The notes: generated by a model from the sequence alone, not told the origin. Shown: positions 16,205-24,770, counted from the stretch's first letter. The stretch: DNA of 64,000 nucleotides from an uncultured Draconibacterium sp. (GCF_963677575.1 NZ_OY782038.1:3909501-3973500), one strand, 5' to 3'. Made by a program: numbers and translations.

Positions 16205-16540
16205 ATGCGAAAACTTTTCTACATAGCACTTTTTATTGTTGCCTTGATGGCCTGCGAAGATCGCGAACCGGAGTCAATTTTTGTGCCTAACTGGATAAAA
16301 CCTCAACTTGCTGAACTTGAAAATTCTGGTAGCTGTAACGGTTGCAAGGTACAGCGATGGACATATAATGAAGAATATATCTATTACTTTTATTGTGATG
16401 ACCAGTCGTGTCTGGATTGTGGATATTTTCATTATGATGGTACGCCGGTTGAATGGGGAGTTACAGTAGATCATGCCGATTTTGATGCCAACAAACATCG
16501 CCCGATTCTGATTTGGGAGTGTGGCGATGAGCTGGATTGA
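16205..16540 (+). CDS. Small cysteine-rich lipoprotein
   Basis: A 111-residue protein with a lipoprotein signal (basic start, hydrophobic core, lipobox LMAC with Cys17). The mature part has five further cysteines before the last residue block (SCNGCKVQ, YCDDQSCLDCGYFHYDG, WECGDELD), suggesting disulfides or a metal site. No family recognised. It is 67 bases after the last beta-rich gene on the same strand and is the last plus-strand gene of the cluster, so membership of the fibre operon is possible but not shown. Confidence 0.6.
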   Translation: MRKLFYIALFIVALMACEDREPESIFVPNWIKPQLAELENSGSCNGCKVQRWTYNEEYIYYFYCDDQSCLDCGYFHYDGTPVEWGVTVDHADFDANKHRPILIWECGDELD

Positions 16541-16622
16541 TGATTATTATTTTGGTGTGTTACTGAAACGAAATGCGGCAAAATCATTTGCCCAAATCTG
16601 AGATATGCTGTGAGCAACTACC

Positions 16623-17012
16623 TCAGGCCATAATTTCCACCCGGTTACCGTCCGGATCCAAAATAATACTTTCGTAATACCCGTCTCCGGTCGATCGTGG
16701 TTCGCTGATTATTTTATATCCATCTTTCCGAAGTGTTTCGGTCAGCTCATTTACACTGTCTCGCGAGCCTACTTTCATGGCAAAATGAATCAATCCGGTA
16801 AATTGTTTCAGGGGATTGTCTTTTGATTTCGGAACTCCCGGCATTTCCATCAGCTCAATGCGGCAATCACCGTTAAACGACAAAAAATACGACCGGTATT
16901 CGCGGCTATGATTATGGTAAACGTCACCCGACGATGCATCGAAATAATGCATGTAAAAACTGCGCATTCCTTCGAGGTTATAAGTCCAAATGGCAAGATG
17001 TTCTACTTTCAT
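16623..17012 (-). CDS. VOC (glyoxalase/bleomycin-resistance) family protein
   Basis: A 129-residue protein of the vicinal-oxygen-chelate fold. The paired beta-alpha-beta motifs show the metal-ligand pattern: His5 in VEHLAIWT, Glu in CRIELMEMP, His in GLIHFAMKVG, and the terminal Glu in DGNRVEIMA. These match the four positions that bind the divalent metal in lactoylglutathione-lyase-like enzymes. The substrate cannot be told from the sequence. The gene is transcribed towards the fibre cluster and has no clear operon partner except the HD gene upstream. Confidence 0.85.
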   Translation of the reverse strand: MKVEHLAIWTYNLEGMRSFYMHYFDASSGDVYHNHSREYRSYFLSFNGDCRIELMEMPGVPKSKDNPLKQFTGLIHFAMKVGSRDSVNELTETLRKDGYKIISEPRSTGDGYYESIILDPDGNRVEIMA

Positions 17013-17075
17013 ACATAATTGTTTTTAGGCTTCATAAATTTACGAAAGCAAACGGGTAAAAAACAATAACTACGG

Positions 17076-17732
17076 TTATTTTTTGCAGTCCCACTCTAAA
17101 AAAAATTGCGTGAGGTAAACTTCCATAAAACGATGGCGTTCTTTAGCAATTTCCTGTGCGGCTTTAGTATTCATACGGTCTTTTAGCAAAAGAAGTTTTT
17201 CATAGAAGTGATTGATGGTTGGCGCCGTGGTTTTTTTGTATTCTTCAAAACTGTTATGAAGTTGTGGTTCGATATCCGGATGATGAAGCAAACGCCCTTT
17301 GTTTCCGCCGTAAGCGAATGTTCGTGCAATTCCGATGGCGCCAATGGCATCCAGCCGGTCGGCATCCTGTACGATTTGCGCTTCAAGGCTGTGAGCTTTT
17401 GTTTCAACACCGGCTCCTTTAAACGATACTTGCTCAATTATCTGTTCAATCTTATCCGCGTCGTTTTCGTTAATGGAAATCTGCTTCAGCCAGTTTTTTG
17501 TTTTCGAAGAGTTTTCTCCGTTGCCCAGTTTCCAGTCATCGAGATCGTGTAATAAAGCGGCCATTTCAATCAGAAAAAGATCGCCGCCTTCCTTTTCTGC
17601 CAGGTGAATCGCCATGTTTCGTACCCGGTGAATATGCCACCAGTCGTGCCCCGAGCTGTCGGGCGCAAAGTACTGTTTTATAAAGTTTTCCGTGGCTAAA
17701 ACCAGCTCGTTTTGTTGAATATTAGACCCCAT
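17076..17732 (-). CDS. HD-domain phosphohydrolase (YedJ-like)
   Basis: A 218-residue cytoplasmic protein with the HD superfamily signature: His in HDWWHIHRVRNMA, the HD pair in AALLHDLDDWK, and a later Asp in VQDADRLDAIGAIGIART. Close relatives are annotated as predicted metal-dependent hydrolases related to E. coli YedJ; they are thought to cleave phosphate from nucleotides, but the substrate here is unknown. Length and domain are complete. It lies 63 bases upstream of the VOC gene on the same strand. Confidence 0.88.
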   Translation of the reverse strand: MGSNIQQNELVLATENFIKQYFAPDSSGHDWWHIHRVRNMAIHLAEKEGGDLFLIEMAALLHDLDDWKLGNGENSSKTKNWLKQISINENDADKIEQIIEQVSFKGAGVETKAHSLEAQIVQDADRLDAIGAIGIARTFAYGGNKGRLLHHPDIEPQLHNSFEEYKKTTAPTINHFYEKLLLLKDRMNTKAAQEIAKERHRFMEVYLTQFFLEWDCKK

Positions 17733-17943
17733 AATTCGAATTTTAGCTGTTAAAACTAATGTTTTAAACTATAAAAAACGTTAATATTTTGTTTTGAATT
17801 TTGCAAGGTGCATAAAATCAACAAATTGCAAAGGGAGTGTTTTAGTGCTTAGTTATCGAAGTCACATAAAAGAAGGTTTTTTTTGCTATTTTTGCCGCGT
17901 TTATTTGAGCAGACAGACTTGCTACAAGAGGGACATTAAAAAT

Positions 17944-19608
17944 ATGATTGACAAAACAAGATTGACTTTGCCGGCATTGTTTTATAATTCGGTAGAGAAA
18001 TTTGCAAATAATATCTCGGTAAAATTTGCCGGTGAGGAGGATTTCACTTACAGGCAAATGGGAGAGGACGTGGAGCTTTTGGCCGAACTTTTGGTAGAGC
18101 TTGGCATTGGAAAAGGCGATAAAGTCGCCATTTTAAGCGCCAACATGCCCAATTGGGGAAAAGCCTTTTTTGCGGTTTCGGTGATTGGTGCCGTTGCTGT
18201 TCCTATTTTACCCGATTTTCACTCGAACGAGATTGAAACGATTATCGAACATTCAGAGTCGAAATTACTTTTTGTTTCCGAAGGTTTGTATAAATCAGTG
18301 AGTCCGGGAGTTGCAGCGATCGTTGAGCACATGATCTTGGTGGATAACTTTGCTGTCATTCCAAAAGAAACTCCGGCAGATCATCTAAAGAAGTTAACTT
18401 CTTCGGTGCCACAAACAACCAGGAAATTTTTGCCGGTTAATGTGGAGGAAGAAGAACTGGCATCGATAATTTATACATCGGGTACAACAGGTAGTTCAAA
18501 AGGAGTGATGTTAACGCACAAAAACCTGGCGTGGACAGCTCAGCAAAGCCGAACTTTGCAGGAAATTAATCCGGATGATCGTTTTATTTCGATTTTGCCT
18601 TTGTCGCATACTCTCGAAAATACAGTTGGATTTTTGTTGCCAATGATGTACGGTGCATCGGTGCATTACCTGCGTAAACCGCCGGTAGCTTCGGTTTTAA
18701 TGCCTGCATTGCAACAGGTAAAACCAACAATAATGTTGTCGGTGCCACTGATTATCGAAAAAGTATACAAAGGAAAAATTCAGCCTACTTTCGAAAAAAG
18801 CGGGGTGATGCGTTTTTTAACTTCGTTTGCACCAACACGTAAGTTGTTGCATAAAGTGGCAGCTAAAAAACTGCATAAAACATTTGGTGGCGAATTACGC
18901 TTTTTCGGAATTGGCGGAGCGAAACTCGACCCAACAGTTGAGCGCTTCCTTTTTGAAGGTGGATTTCCGTACGCCATTGGTTATGGCTTAACAGAAACGG
19001 CTCCACTTTTAGCCGGAGCAGTTGGCAAAAACCGCAAGGTTGGCTCAACCGGAATTGGCATGAAAGGCGTTTCGTTGCGAATTGCCAGTCCCGATCCGGC
19101 AACCGGAGAAGGCGAAATTCAGGCCAAAGGCGAAAATGTAATGAAAGGTTATTACAAAGAACCGGACATTACAAAAGACGTATTTACTGAAGATGGTTGG
19201 TTCCGAACCGGCGACCGTGGGATGTTCGACAAAAACAATTTGCTGCACATTAAAGGGAGGATTAAAACCATGATTGTTGGGGCCAGCGGAGAAAATATTT
19301 ACCCGGAAGAAATCGAATCTGTTATCAACAAAATGCGTTTTGTATTGGAATCGCTGGTGGTGGAGAAAAAAGGGAAACTTGTTGCGATGATCCATTTGAA
19401 CACCGAAGAAATTGAAGAACATTTTAAACAGTTGAAAGAAGAGGCGCAACATTATATTTCGGAACGATCGGATGAGATTCTTGAAGAGATCATGAAAAAA
19501 GTGAATCAGGAAGTCAATAAATTTTCGCGCATTAACCAGGTTGTGCTGCAACCAATTCCATTTGAACGTACACCAACACGAAAGATTAAGCGCTTTTTAT
19601 ACGCCTAG
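17944..19608 (+). CDS. Long-chain fatty acid-CoA ligase (AMP-binding enzyme)
   Basis: A 554-residue ANL-superfamily enzyme that adenylates a fatty acid and transfers it to CoA. The motifs are the P-loop-like IIYTSGTTGSSKGVMLTH, the A5 motif GYGLTETAPL, the adenylate-binding WFRTGDRG, and the C-terminal KTMIVGASGENIYPEEIE hinge. I place the start at the ATG at 17944 (MIDKTRLTLPALF), because the 50 codons further upstream lack family similarity and overlap a TATTTTTG promoter box at 17887-17894. Related Bacteroidota genes are annotated long-chain acyl-CoA synthetase. It stands alone between two intergenic regions of more than 200 bases. Confidence 0.92.
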   Translation: MIDKTRLTLPALFYNSVEKFANNISVKFAGEEDFTYRQMGEDVELLAELLVELGIGKGDKVAILSANMPNWGKAFFAVSVIGAVAVPILPDFHSNEIETIIEHSESKLLFVSEGLYKSVSPGVAAIVEHMILVDNFAVIPKETPADHLKKLTSSVPQTTRKFLPVNVEEEELASIIYTSGTTGSSKGVMLTHKNLAWTAQQSRTLQEINPDDRFISILPLSHTLENTVGFLLPMMYGASVHYLRKPPVASVLMPALQQVKPTIMLSVPLIIEKVYKGKIQPTFEKSGVMRFLTSFAPTRKLLHKVAAKKLHKTFGGELRFFGIGGAKLDPTVERFLFEGGFPYAIGYGLTETAPLLAGAVGKNRKVGSTGIGMKGVSLRIASPDPATGEGEIQAKGENVMKGYYKEPDITKDVFTEDGWFRTGDRGMFDKNNLLHIKGRIKTMIVGASGENIYPEEIESVINKMRFVLESLVVEKKGKLVAMIHLNTEEIEEHFKQLKEEAQHYISERSDEILEEIMKKVNQEVNKFSRINQVVLQPIPFERTPTRKIKRFLYA

Positions 19609-19625
19609 CAATCACAATATTTACT

Positions 19626-19785
19626 AAAAAGGGAAAGTCTTAAATCAAATTGAAAATAATTTGATTAGTATGTAATTATTTTCAATTTGGTTGAATGCCG
19701 ATATATAAAAAGAAAGGCATTGGGAATGAGTGAACCAATGGCTTAATGTTTTTAATAATCGGTATTGTAAAGTCTTTCCTTTTTT
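19626..19785. other. Structured 160-bp intergenic element before purM
   Basis: Nested inverted repeats fill this gap. Outer arms 19626-19641 and 19770-19785 pair over 16 positions with one G-U and one mismatch, and the 3' arm ends in six T. Inside are a hairpin with 16-base arms (19646-19661/19674-19689), and a stem 19694-19702/19758-19766 that encloses a 10-base imperfect stem 19714-19723/19735-19744. Together they make a three-way junction. It could be a structured RNA, the terminator of the acyl-CoA ligase gene, or a small inverted-repeat mobile element. No target duplication is obvious. Confidence 0.5.
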
Positions 19786-19830
19786 GTTGGTCTACTTTTG
19801 AATATTAACTGACAATCTATTAGAATTTGT

Positions 19831-19838
19831 TACTTTTG
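19831..19838 (+). promoter_or_regulatory. Candidate -7 box of purM
   Basis: TACTTTTG matches the Bacteroidota -7 consensus TAnnTTTG and lies 23 bases before the purM ATG. No good -33 box is seen at the right distance. Another TACTTTTG lies at 19793-19800. Confidence 0.45.
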
Positions 19839-19861
19839 TACCCACAAAAATCACGTAGTAA

Positions 19862-21031
19862 ATGGTAACGGAATCAAGATACAGTGCGAGGGGTGTTTCG
19901 GCCTCGAAAGAAGATGTGCATGAAGCGATTAAGAATGTGGACAAAGGTCTGTTTCCAAAGGCATTCTGTAAGATCGTTCCCGATATTTTAGGAGGCGACG
20001 ACGAATGGTGCAATATTATGCACGCCGATGGAGCAGGAACAAAGTCGGCATTGGCGTACATGTATTGGAAAGAAACCGGCGACGTTTCGGTGTGGAAAGG
20101 AATTGCACAGGATGCACTTATCATGAATGTTGACGACCTGCTTTGTGTGGGTGCTACTGATAATATTTTGGTGTCGTCGACTATTGGACGTAACAAAAAC
20201 AATATTCCGGGCGAGGTTATCGCCGCCATTATTAACGGTACTGAAGAGTTGCTTGCCAACCTCCGTGAAATGGGTGTGAGCATTTACTCAACCGGTGGCG
20301 AAACTGCCGATGTTGGCGACCTGGTTCGTACAATCATTGTTGACTCAACTGTTGCCTGTCGCATGAAAAAAGCAGATGTGGTTTCGGCCGATAAAATTGC
20401 TGCCGGCGATGTTATTGTTGGTTTATCATCATCGGGCACAGCAACTTACGAAACAGAATACAACGGCGGTATGGGAAGCAATGGACTTACCTCTGCCCGT
20501 CACGATGTATTTGCCAATTACCTGGCCGAAAAATATCCCGAGAGTTTTGATCCTGAAGTTCCTGCGGATTTGGTGTATTCGGGTGGGAAAAAATTAACTG
20601 ACGCTATCGAAGGGTTGGATGTTGATGCCGGGAAACTGGTACTTTCTCCAACACGAACTTACGCACCGGTAATCAAAAAGGTGCTGGATAAGTACCGCTC
20701 ACAAATTTCAGGAATGATTCATTGTTCAGGAGGTGCACAAACAAAAGTGCTGCACTTTGTCGACAATGTTCATGTTGTAAAAGACAATATGTTCCCGGTA
20801 CCACCGCTGTTCAAATTGATTCAGGAGCAATCGGGAACCGACTGGAAAGAAATGTACAAGGTGTTCAACATGGGGCACCGTTACGAAATATACTGCAGTG
20901 CCGATGTGGCCGACGAGATCATTGAAATCTCGAAATCGTTTAACATCGACGCACAAATTATTGGAAAAGTTGAACCTTTTGAAGGCAAGAAATTGACAAT
21001 TAAGTCGGAGAAAGGCGAGTTCATTTATTAA
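19862..21031 (+). CDS. purM: Phosphoribosylformylglycinamidine cyclo-ligase (AIR synthase)
   Basis: A 389-residue enzyme of the PurM/ThiL superfamily that closes the imidazole ring in step five of purine synthesis, using ATP. Recognisable parts are the N-terminal YSARGVSASKEDVHEAI, the MHADGAGTKSALAY metal/substrate motif, NVDDLLCVGATD, and the STGGETADVGDLV nucleotide loop. The length (about 390) fits the longer Bacteroidota form rather than the 345-residue E. coli enzyme. The prfA gene follows after 8 bases, so the two are co-transcribed. Confidence 0.92.
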   Translation: MVTESRYSARGVSASKEDVHEAIKNVDKGLFPKAFCKIVPDILGGDDEWCNIMHADGAGTKSALAYMYWKETGDVSVWKGIAQDALIMNVDDLLCVGATDNILVSSTIGRNKNNIPGEVIAAIINGTEELLANLREMGVSIYSTGGETADVGDLVRTIIVDSTVACRMKKADVVSADKIAAGDVIVGLSSSGTATYETEYNGGMGSNGLTSARHDVFANYLAEKYPESFDPEVPADLVYSGGKKLTDAIEGLDVDAGKLVLSPTRTYAPVIKKVLDKYRSQISGMIHCSGGAQTKVLHFVDNVHVVKDNMFPVPPLFKLIQEQSGTDWKEMYKVFNMGHRYEIYCSADVADEIIEISKSFNIDAQIIGKVEPFEGKKLTIKSEKGEFIY

Positions 21032-21039
21032 AGAAAACC

Positions 21040-22125
21040 ATGGCAGAATACGCATTATTAGAAAAATTTGAATCGATAAAGCACCGCTTCTCAGAAGTAG
21101 AGCAGCAGATTACCGACCCTGAGGTGATTGCTGATATGAAGCGTTACGTAAAACTGAACCAGGAGTATAAACACCTGCAGAAATTAGTTGCAAAATTTCA
21201 GGAATTTAAAAATTTGGTTGATAATATAGAGACAGGAAAAGAAATGTTGGCCGAAGAAACCGATGAAGAAATGCGCGAAATGGCGCGTGAAGAAATCGAG
21301 GAGTCGGAAAAGCGCATTCCTGAGATTGAGAAGGAGGTTAAACTATTATTGGTGCCGGCGGATCCGGAAGATGCAAAAAATGCAATTCTTGAAATCCGTG
21401 CCGGAACCGGTGGTGATGAGGCAAGTATTTTTGCCGGCGACCTTTTCCGTATGTACACCAAGTTCTGCGAGCAAAAGGGTTGGCGAATGGAAGTTACCAA
21501 TGCCAACGAAGGTACTGCTGGCGGTTTTAAAGAAATCGTAGCCAATATTACCGGCGAAGGTGTTTATGGTGTTATGAAATACGAATCGGGGGTGCACCGT
21601 GTACAGCGTGTGCCACAAACCGAAACACAGGGACGTGTGCATACATCAGCAGCTACTGTGGCGGTTTTACCTGAAGCCGATGAGTTTGATGTGGAACTGA
21701 AAACCGAAGATATCCGTCGAGATGAATACTGTTCGTCGGGTCCGGGTGGACAGTCGGTGAACACCACTTACTCTGCAATTCGTTTAACACACATTCCAAC
21801 CGGAATTGTGGTGACTTGTCAGGATCAGAAATCGAAACTGAAAAACCTCGACAAAGCGATGGCCGAATTGCGTACGCGTTTGTACAATATGGAGTACCAG
21901 AAATACATCGACGAGATTTCATCGAAACGTAAAACTATGGTTTCTACCGGAGACCGTTCGGCAAAAATCCGTACGTACAACTGGCCTCAGGGACGTGTGA
22001 CAGATCACCGTATCAACCTTACTTTGTACAACCTGCAGGCAATTATTGGCGGCGAAATCGATGAGATTATCGACAAACTGATGATCGAAGAAAACGCCGC
22101 AAAACTGAAAGAAGCAGAAATTTAA
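21040..22125 (+). CDS. prfA: Peptide chain release factor 1
   Basis: A 361-residue class I release factor that ends translation at UAA and UAG. The catalytic GGQ is at residues 236-238 (SSGPGGQSVN), and the tripeptide anticodon is PQT (residues 192-194), which marks RF1 rather than RF2 (SPF). The length is typical and the coiled-coil N-terminal domain is intact. It follows purM by 8 bases; pyrF follows after a 56-base gap with heptanucleotide repeats. Confidence 0.97.
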   Translation: MAEYALLEKFESIKHRFSEVEQQITDPEVIADMKRYVKLNQEYKHLQKLVAKFQEFKNLVDNIETGKEMLAEETDEEMREMAREEIEESEKRIPEIEKEVKLLLVPADPEDAKNAILEIRAGTGGDEASIFAGDLFRMYTKFCEQKGWRMEVTNANEGTAGGFKEIVANITGEGVYGVMKYESGVHRVQRVPQTETQGRVHTSAATVAVLPEADEFDVELKTEDIRRDEYCSSGPGGQSVNTTYSAIRLTHIPTGIVVTCQDQKSKLKNLDKAMAELRTRLYNMEYQKYIDEISSKRKTMVSTGDRSAKIRTYNWPQGRVTDHRINLTLYNLQAIIGGEIDEIIDKLMIEENAAKLKEAEI

Positions 22126-22143
22126 AAACAATAAAATGGGAGT

Positions 22144-22177
22144 CTTCGAACTTCGGTCTTCCGGCTTCCGACTTTTT
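22144..22177 (+). repeat. Heptanucleotide tandem repeat (CTTCNNN x4)
   Basis: Four consecutive 7-base units, CTTCGAA, CTTCGGT, CTTCCGG and CTTCCGA, are followed by CTTTTTT. They fill most of the prfA-pyrF gap and end about 10 bases before the pyrF ATG. Neighbouring units can pair (CGAAG/CTTCG, GGAAG/CTTCC), so hairpins with alternative registers are possible in the leader. Confidence 0.6.
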
Positions 22178-22181
22178 TATC

Positions 22182-23015
22182 ATGAATCAACAGCAACTAT
22201 TTGAGCAGATCCAAAAAAAACGCAGTTTTCTGTGTGTAGGTTTGGATACCGATATTCAAAAAATTCCGCAACACCTGAAAGATACTTCAGATCCGATCTT
22301 TTCATTCAATAAAGAAATAATTGATGCTACTGCCGAATTTTCGGTGGCCTACAAACCCAACCTGGCGTTTTACGAAAGTTTGGGATCAAAAGGAATGGAA
22401 AGTCTGGAAAAAACGGTGATGTATGTAAAATCAAGATACCCTGAAATTTTTGTGATTGCCGACGCTAAACGCGGCGATATCGGTAATACATCGAATTTAT
22501 ACGCACGGGCATTTTTCGATCAGCAGGATTTTGATGCGGTAACTGTTGCGCCTTACATGGGTGAAGATTCGGTAAAGCCGTTTATGACTTACCTCGACAA
22601 ATGGGTGATTCTTTTGGCACTGACATCGAATAAAGGAGCTTACGATTTCCAGTTTATTGAAGACAAAGAAAGTGGCGACAAGCTGTTTGAAACTGTTTTG
22701 AAAACGTCGCAAAACTGGGGTACTACAGAAAACCTGATGTATGTGGTTGGAGCTACAAAAGCCGAGAAATTGAAAGAAATTCGCGAGATCGTTCCCGAAC
22801 ACTTTTTATTAGTGCCTGGTGTTGGGGCACAAGGAGGAAGCTTGCAGGAAGTAGCTAAAAATGGAATGAACAGCAAATGTGGTTTGTTGGTGAATTCATC
22901 ACGTGGAATTATTTATGCATCGTCGGAAACTGATTTTGCAAAAAAAGCCGGTGCTGCCGCTGAAGAAGTTCAGAAAGAAATGGAAACATTATTACAGGAA
23001 GCTGGTTTTATTTAG
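22182..23015 (+). CDS. pyrF: Orotidine 5'-phosphate decarboxylase
   Basis: A 277-residue TIM-barrel enzyme making UMP from OMP in pyrimidine synthesis. It belongs to the longer type (about 270-280 residues): FLCVGLDTD near the N terminus, the catalytic Asp-Lys-Asp set in IADAKRGDIGNTS, TVAPYMGEDSV, and the phosphate-binding end VPGVGAQGG...NSSRGIIYAS. All catalytic residues are present. It is the last gene of the purM-prfA-pyrF run and is followed by a terminator. Confidence 0.95.
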   Translation: MNQQQLFEQIQKKRSFLCVGLDTDIQKIPQHLKDTSDPIFSFNKEIIDATAEFSVAYKPNLAFYESLGSKGMESLEKTVMYVKSRYPEIFVIADAKRGDIGNTSNLYARAFFDQQDFDAVTVAPYMGEDSVKPFMTYLDKWVILLALTSNKGAYDFQFIEDKESGDKLFETVLKTSQNWGTTENLMYVVGATKAEKLKEIREIVPEHFLLVPGVGAQGGSLQEVAKNGMNSKCGLLVNSSRGIIYASSETDFAKKAGAAAEEVQKEMETLLQEAGFI

Positions 23016-23034
23016 ATTATAAAAACACAAGAAT

Positions 23035-23069
23035 AAAAAAGGGACGTCGTTTATTCGGCGTCCCTTTTT
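23035..23069 (+). terminator. Rho-independent terminator after pyrF
   Basis: GGGACGTCG (23041-23049) and CGGCGTCCC (23056-23064) form a 9-base stem with one wobble pair and a TTTATT loop, flanked by A6 on the left and T5 on the right. Confidence 0.88.
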
Positions 23070-23074
23070 ATTTG

Positions 23075-23136
23075 CGTCATTCTGAACTTGTTTCAGAATC
23101 TTTCTATGCAGAGCCTGAAGTAGATTCAGGGTGACG
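23075..23136. repeat. REPIN-like repeat of two inverted hairpins
   Basis: The first hairpin has arms ATTCTGAA/TTCAGAAT (23079-23086, 23092-23099) with a 5-base loop; the second has CCTGAA/TTCAGG (23114-23119, 23125-23130) with a 5-base loop. The ends mirror each other (CGTCA at the left, TGACG at the right). This is the form of paired REP sequences, which are common between genes in Bacteroidota. It fills the gap between the convergent pyrF and oxidoreductase genes and ends next to the latter's stop codon. Confidence 0.7.
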
Positions 23137-24612
23137 TTATATCTGCTCCCAACCGCTTCGGTAAGTGTGTCGGATCCATTCTTCGGCCATTTTTAATGCC
23201 GGTAAAGTTTCGTATTCTTTGTCAAATGTTGGATCGCCGTTAATCACCTCAAAATTGTCTTTTTTCAATACGCGGATGGTATCCGACGGACTGATATTTG
23301 TAAAACGCATATTTGGCCCGTCCCACTCCAGTTTACGCTGAAGGCTTTGCAGACGAACGGCCAGCACTCCCATAACAACCATTTCGTTCAGTGGTCCGGC
23401 GTATGAAAAGTTCGAAGAGGCTTCAACACGTTCGTCTTTACTTTCTTTGCAGGCACGTATCCAGTCTTGTTCGTGGCCGCCTTCCATGGCATTCGAAATA
23501 CGTCGGATGGTTTTATCCGGTTCCTGGAAATGTGCCATCTCCGAAGTTGGCAACAACGTTGGATTGGCAGCGTAAGTACCACACATGATCTTTCCGCGGG
23601 TACCGTAGAAAACACAGCCGCCGCCATCGTCGCCCATTTGTTCGCCGTCTTTTAATTCATCGGGTCGGGGTGGCATAAAACCACCGTCGTACCAATGCAC
23701 CGTAACTTCGGGCATGGCTACTTTGGGCAGGTTATCACGACGATCGAACTCGTAGCGAACAAACTCTGCATTGGGTGCGGAGTCGTTGTTAAAAGGTGTA
23801 GAACTGCCTTCAACCGTTTTCGGATATTGTAAATTCAGTGCTTTAAAAACAGGGTCGAGAATATGGCATCCCATATCGCCCAATGCCCCGGTGCCAAAAT
23901 CCCACCAGCCCCGCCAGTTCCATGGGTGGTAAATAGGGTTGTATTCGGTAAATTTTGCCGGCCCGATAAACAAATCCCAGTCAAGCGTTTTGGGTACACG
24001 TTTCCCTTTTTCGGGGCGTGTTAAACCTTGTGGCCAAATCGGGCGGTTCGTCCAGGTGTCAACATGAGTAACTTCGCCAATTGTACCGGCCCAAATCCAT
24101 TCGCAAATCTGGCGGATTCCGTCAGCCGAATTTCCCTGGTTACCCATTTGTGTGGCAACGCCATAACGTGCTGCTGTTTCGGTCATAATCCGCGATTCGT
24201 AAACCGAATGCGTTAATGGTTTTTGCAGAAAAACGTGTTTGCCTTCGCGCATGGCCATTAATGCCGGCAGGGCGTGTGTATGATCAGGAGTTGCAATCAT
24301 CACGGCGTCAATATCTTTTTGCTCTTCCAGCATCACCCTGAAATCTTTGTATTGCTTGGCCCGGTACCAGCGTTCAAAAGCATTCCGCCCGGCGTACTCC
24401 CAATCCACATCGCATAACGCAACGATGTTTTCGGTCTCCATAAATTTCAGGTTAGTAAAACCTTTTCCACCTACTCCAATTCCGGCGATATTGAGTTTGT
24501 CGCTGGGAGCTTTATGTCCTAAACCTGCGATAACATTCGAGGGAAGAATTGTGGCACCAGCAATACCTGTTGCTGTTGTGCCTATAAATTTTCTGCGTGA
24601 TAAATTGCTCAT
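23137..24612 (-). CDS. Tat-exported Gfo/Idh/MocA family oxidoreductase
   Basis: A 491-residue NAD(P)-dependent sugar-dehydrogenase-type protein. I chose the ATG at 24612 because it begins a twin-arginine signal peptide (NLSRRKFIGTTATGIAGATI); a start 8 codons upstream is possible. The Rossmann motif GIGVGGKG follows at about residue 45, then VMIATPDHTHALPA, EGKHVFLQKPLTHS (the conserved EKP-like motif) and the C-terminal beta-sheet domain. Periplasmic members of this family act on sugars and inositols. The acceptor and substrate are unknown. No operon partner. Confidence 0.9.
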   Translation of the reverse strand: MSNLSRRKFIGTTATGIAGATILPSNVIAGLGHKAPSDKLNIAGIGVGGKGFTNLKFMETENIVALCDVDWEYAGRNAFERWYRAKQYKDFRVMLEEQKDIDAVMIATPDHTHALPALMAMREGKHVFLQKPLTHSVYESRIMTETAARYGVATQMGNQGNSADGIRQICEWIWAGTIGEVTHVDTWTNRPIWPQGLTRPEKGKRVPKTLDWDLFIGPAKFTEYNPIYHPWNWRGWWDFGTGALGDMGCHILDPVFKALNLQYPKTVEGSSTPFNNDSAPNAEFVRYEFDRRDNLPKVAMPEVTVHWYDGGFMPPRPDELKDGEQMGDDGGGCVFYGTRGKIMCGTYAANPTLLPTSEMAHFQEPDKTIRRISNAMEGGHEQDWIRACKESKDERVEASSNFSYAGPLNEMVVMGVLAVRLQSLQRKLEWDGPNMRFTNISPSDTIRVLKKDNFEVINGDPTFDKEYETLPALKMAEEWIRHTYRSGWEQI

Positions 24613-24716
24613 TTTCTTGTTTTCGAAAAAATACACGGAAAAATAGAAAAAATCTTAGGCTTAACCTACTGTTTAAGGTTTTTGAAGAAAGATTAACACT
24701 AATTTGGATTAACAGC

Positions 24717-24748
24717 ATAAAAAAAACCGAACTGAAAAGTCCGGTCTT
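24717..24748 (-). terminator. Rho-independent terminator after clpX
   Basis: Read on the minus strand, ACCGGAC and GTTCGGT form a 7-base stem with a TTTTCA loop, followed by eight T. It lies about 25 bases after the clpX stop codon. Confidence 0.8.
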
Positions 24749-24770
24749 TACTATTTTATCTGTGAAATTT

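Noticed and set aside
17794..17943. Upstream in-frame extension of the acyl-CoA ligase.
   Set aside because: It is Cys- and Ser-rich without family similarity and overlaps a TATTTTTG promoter box; MIDKTRLTLPALF is the usual start.
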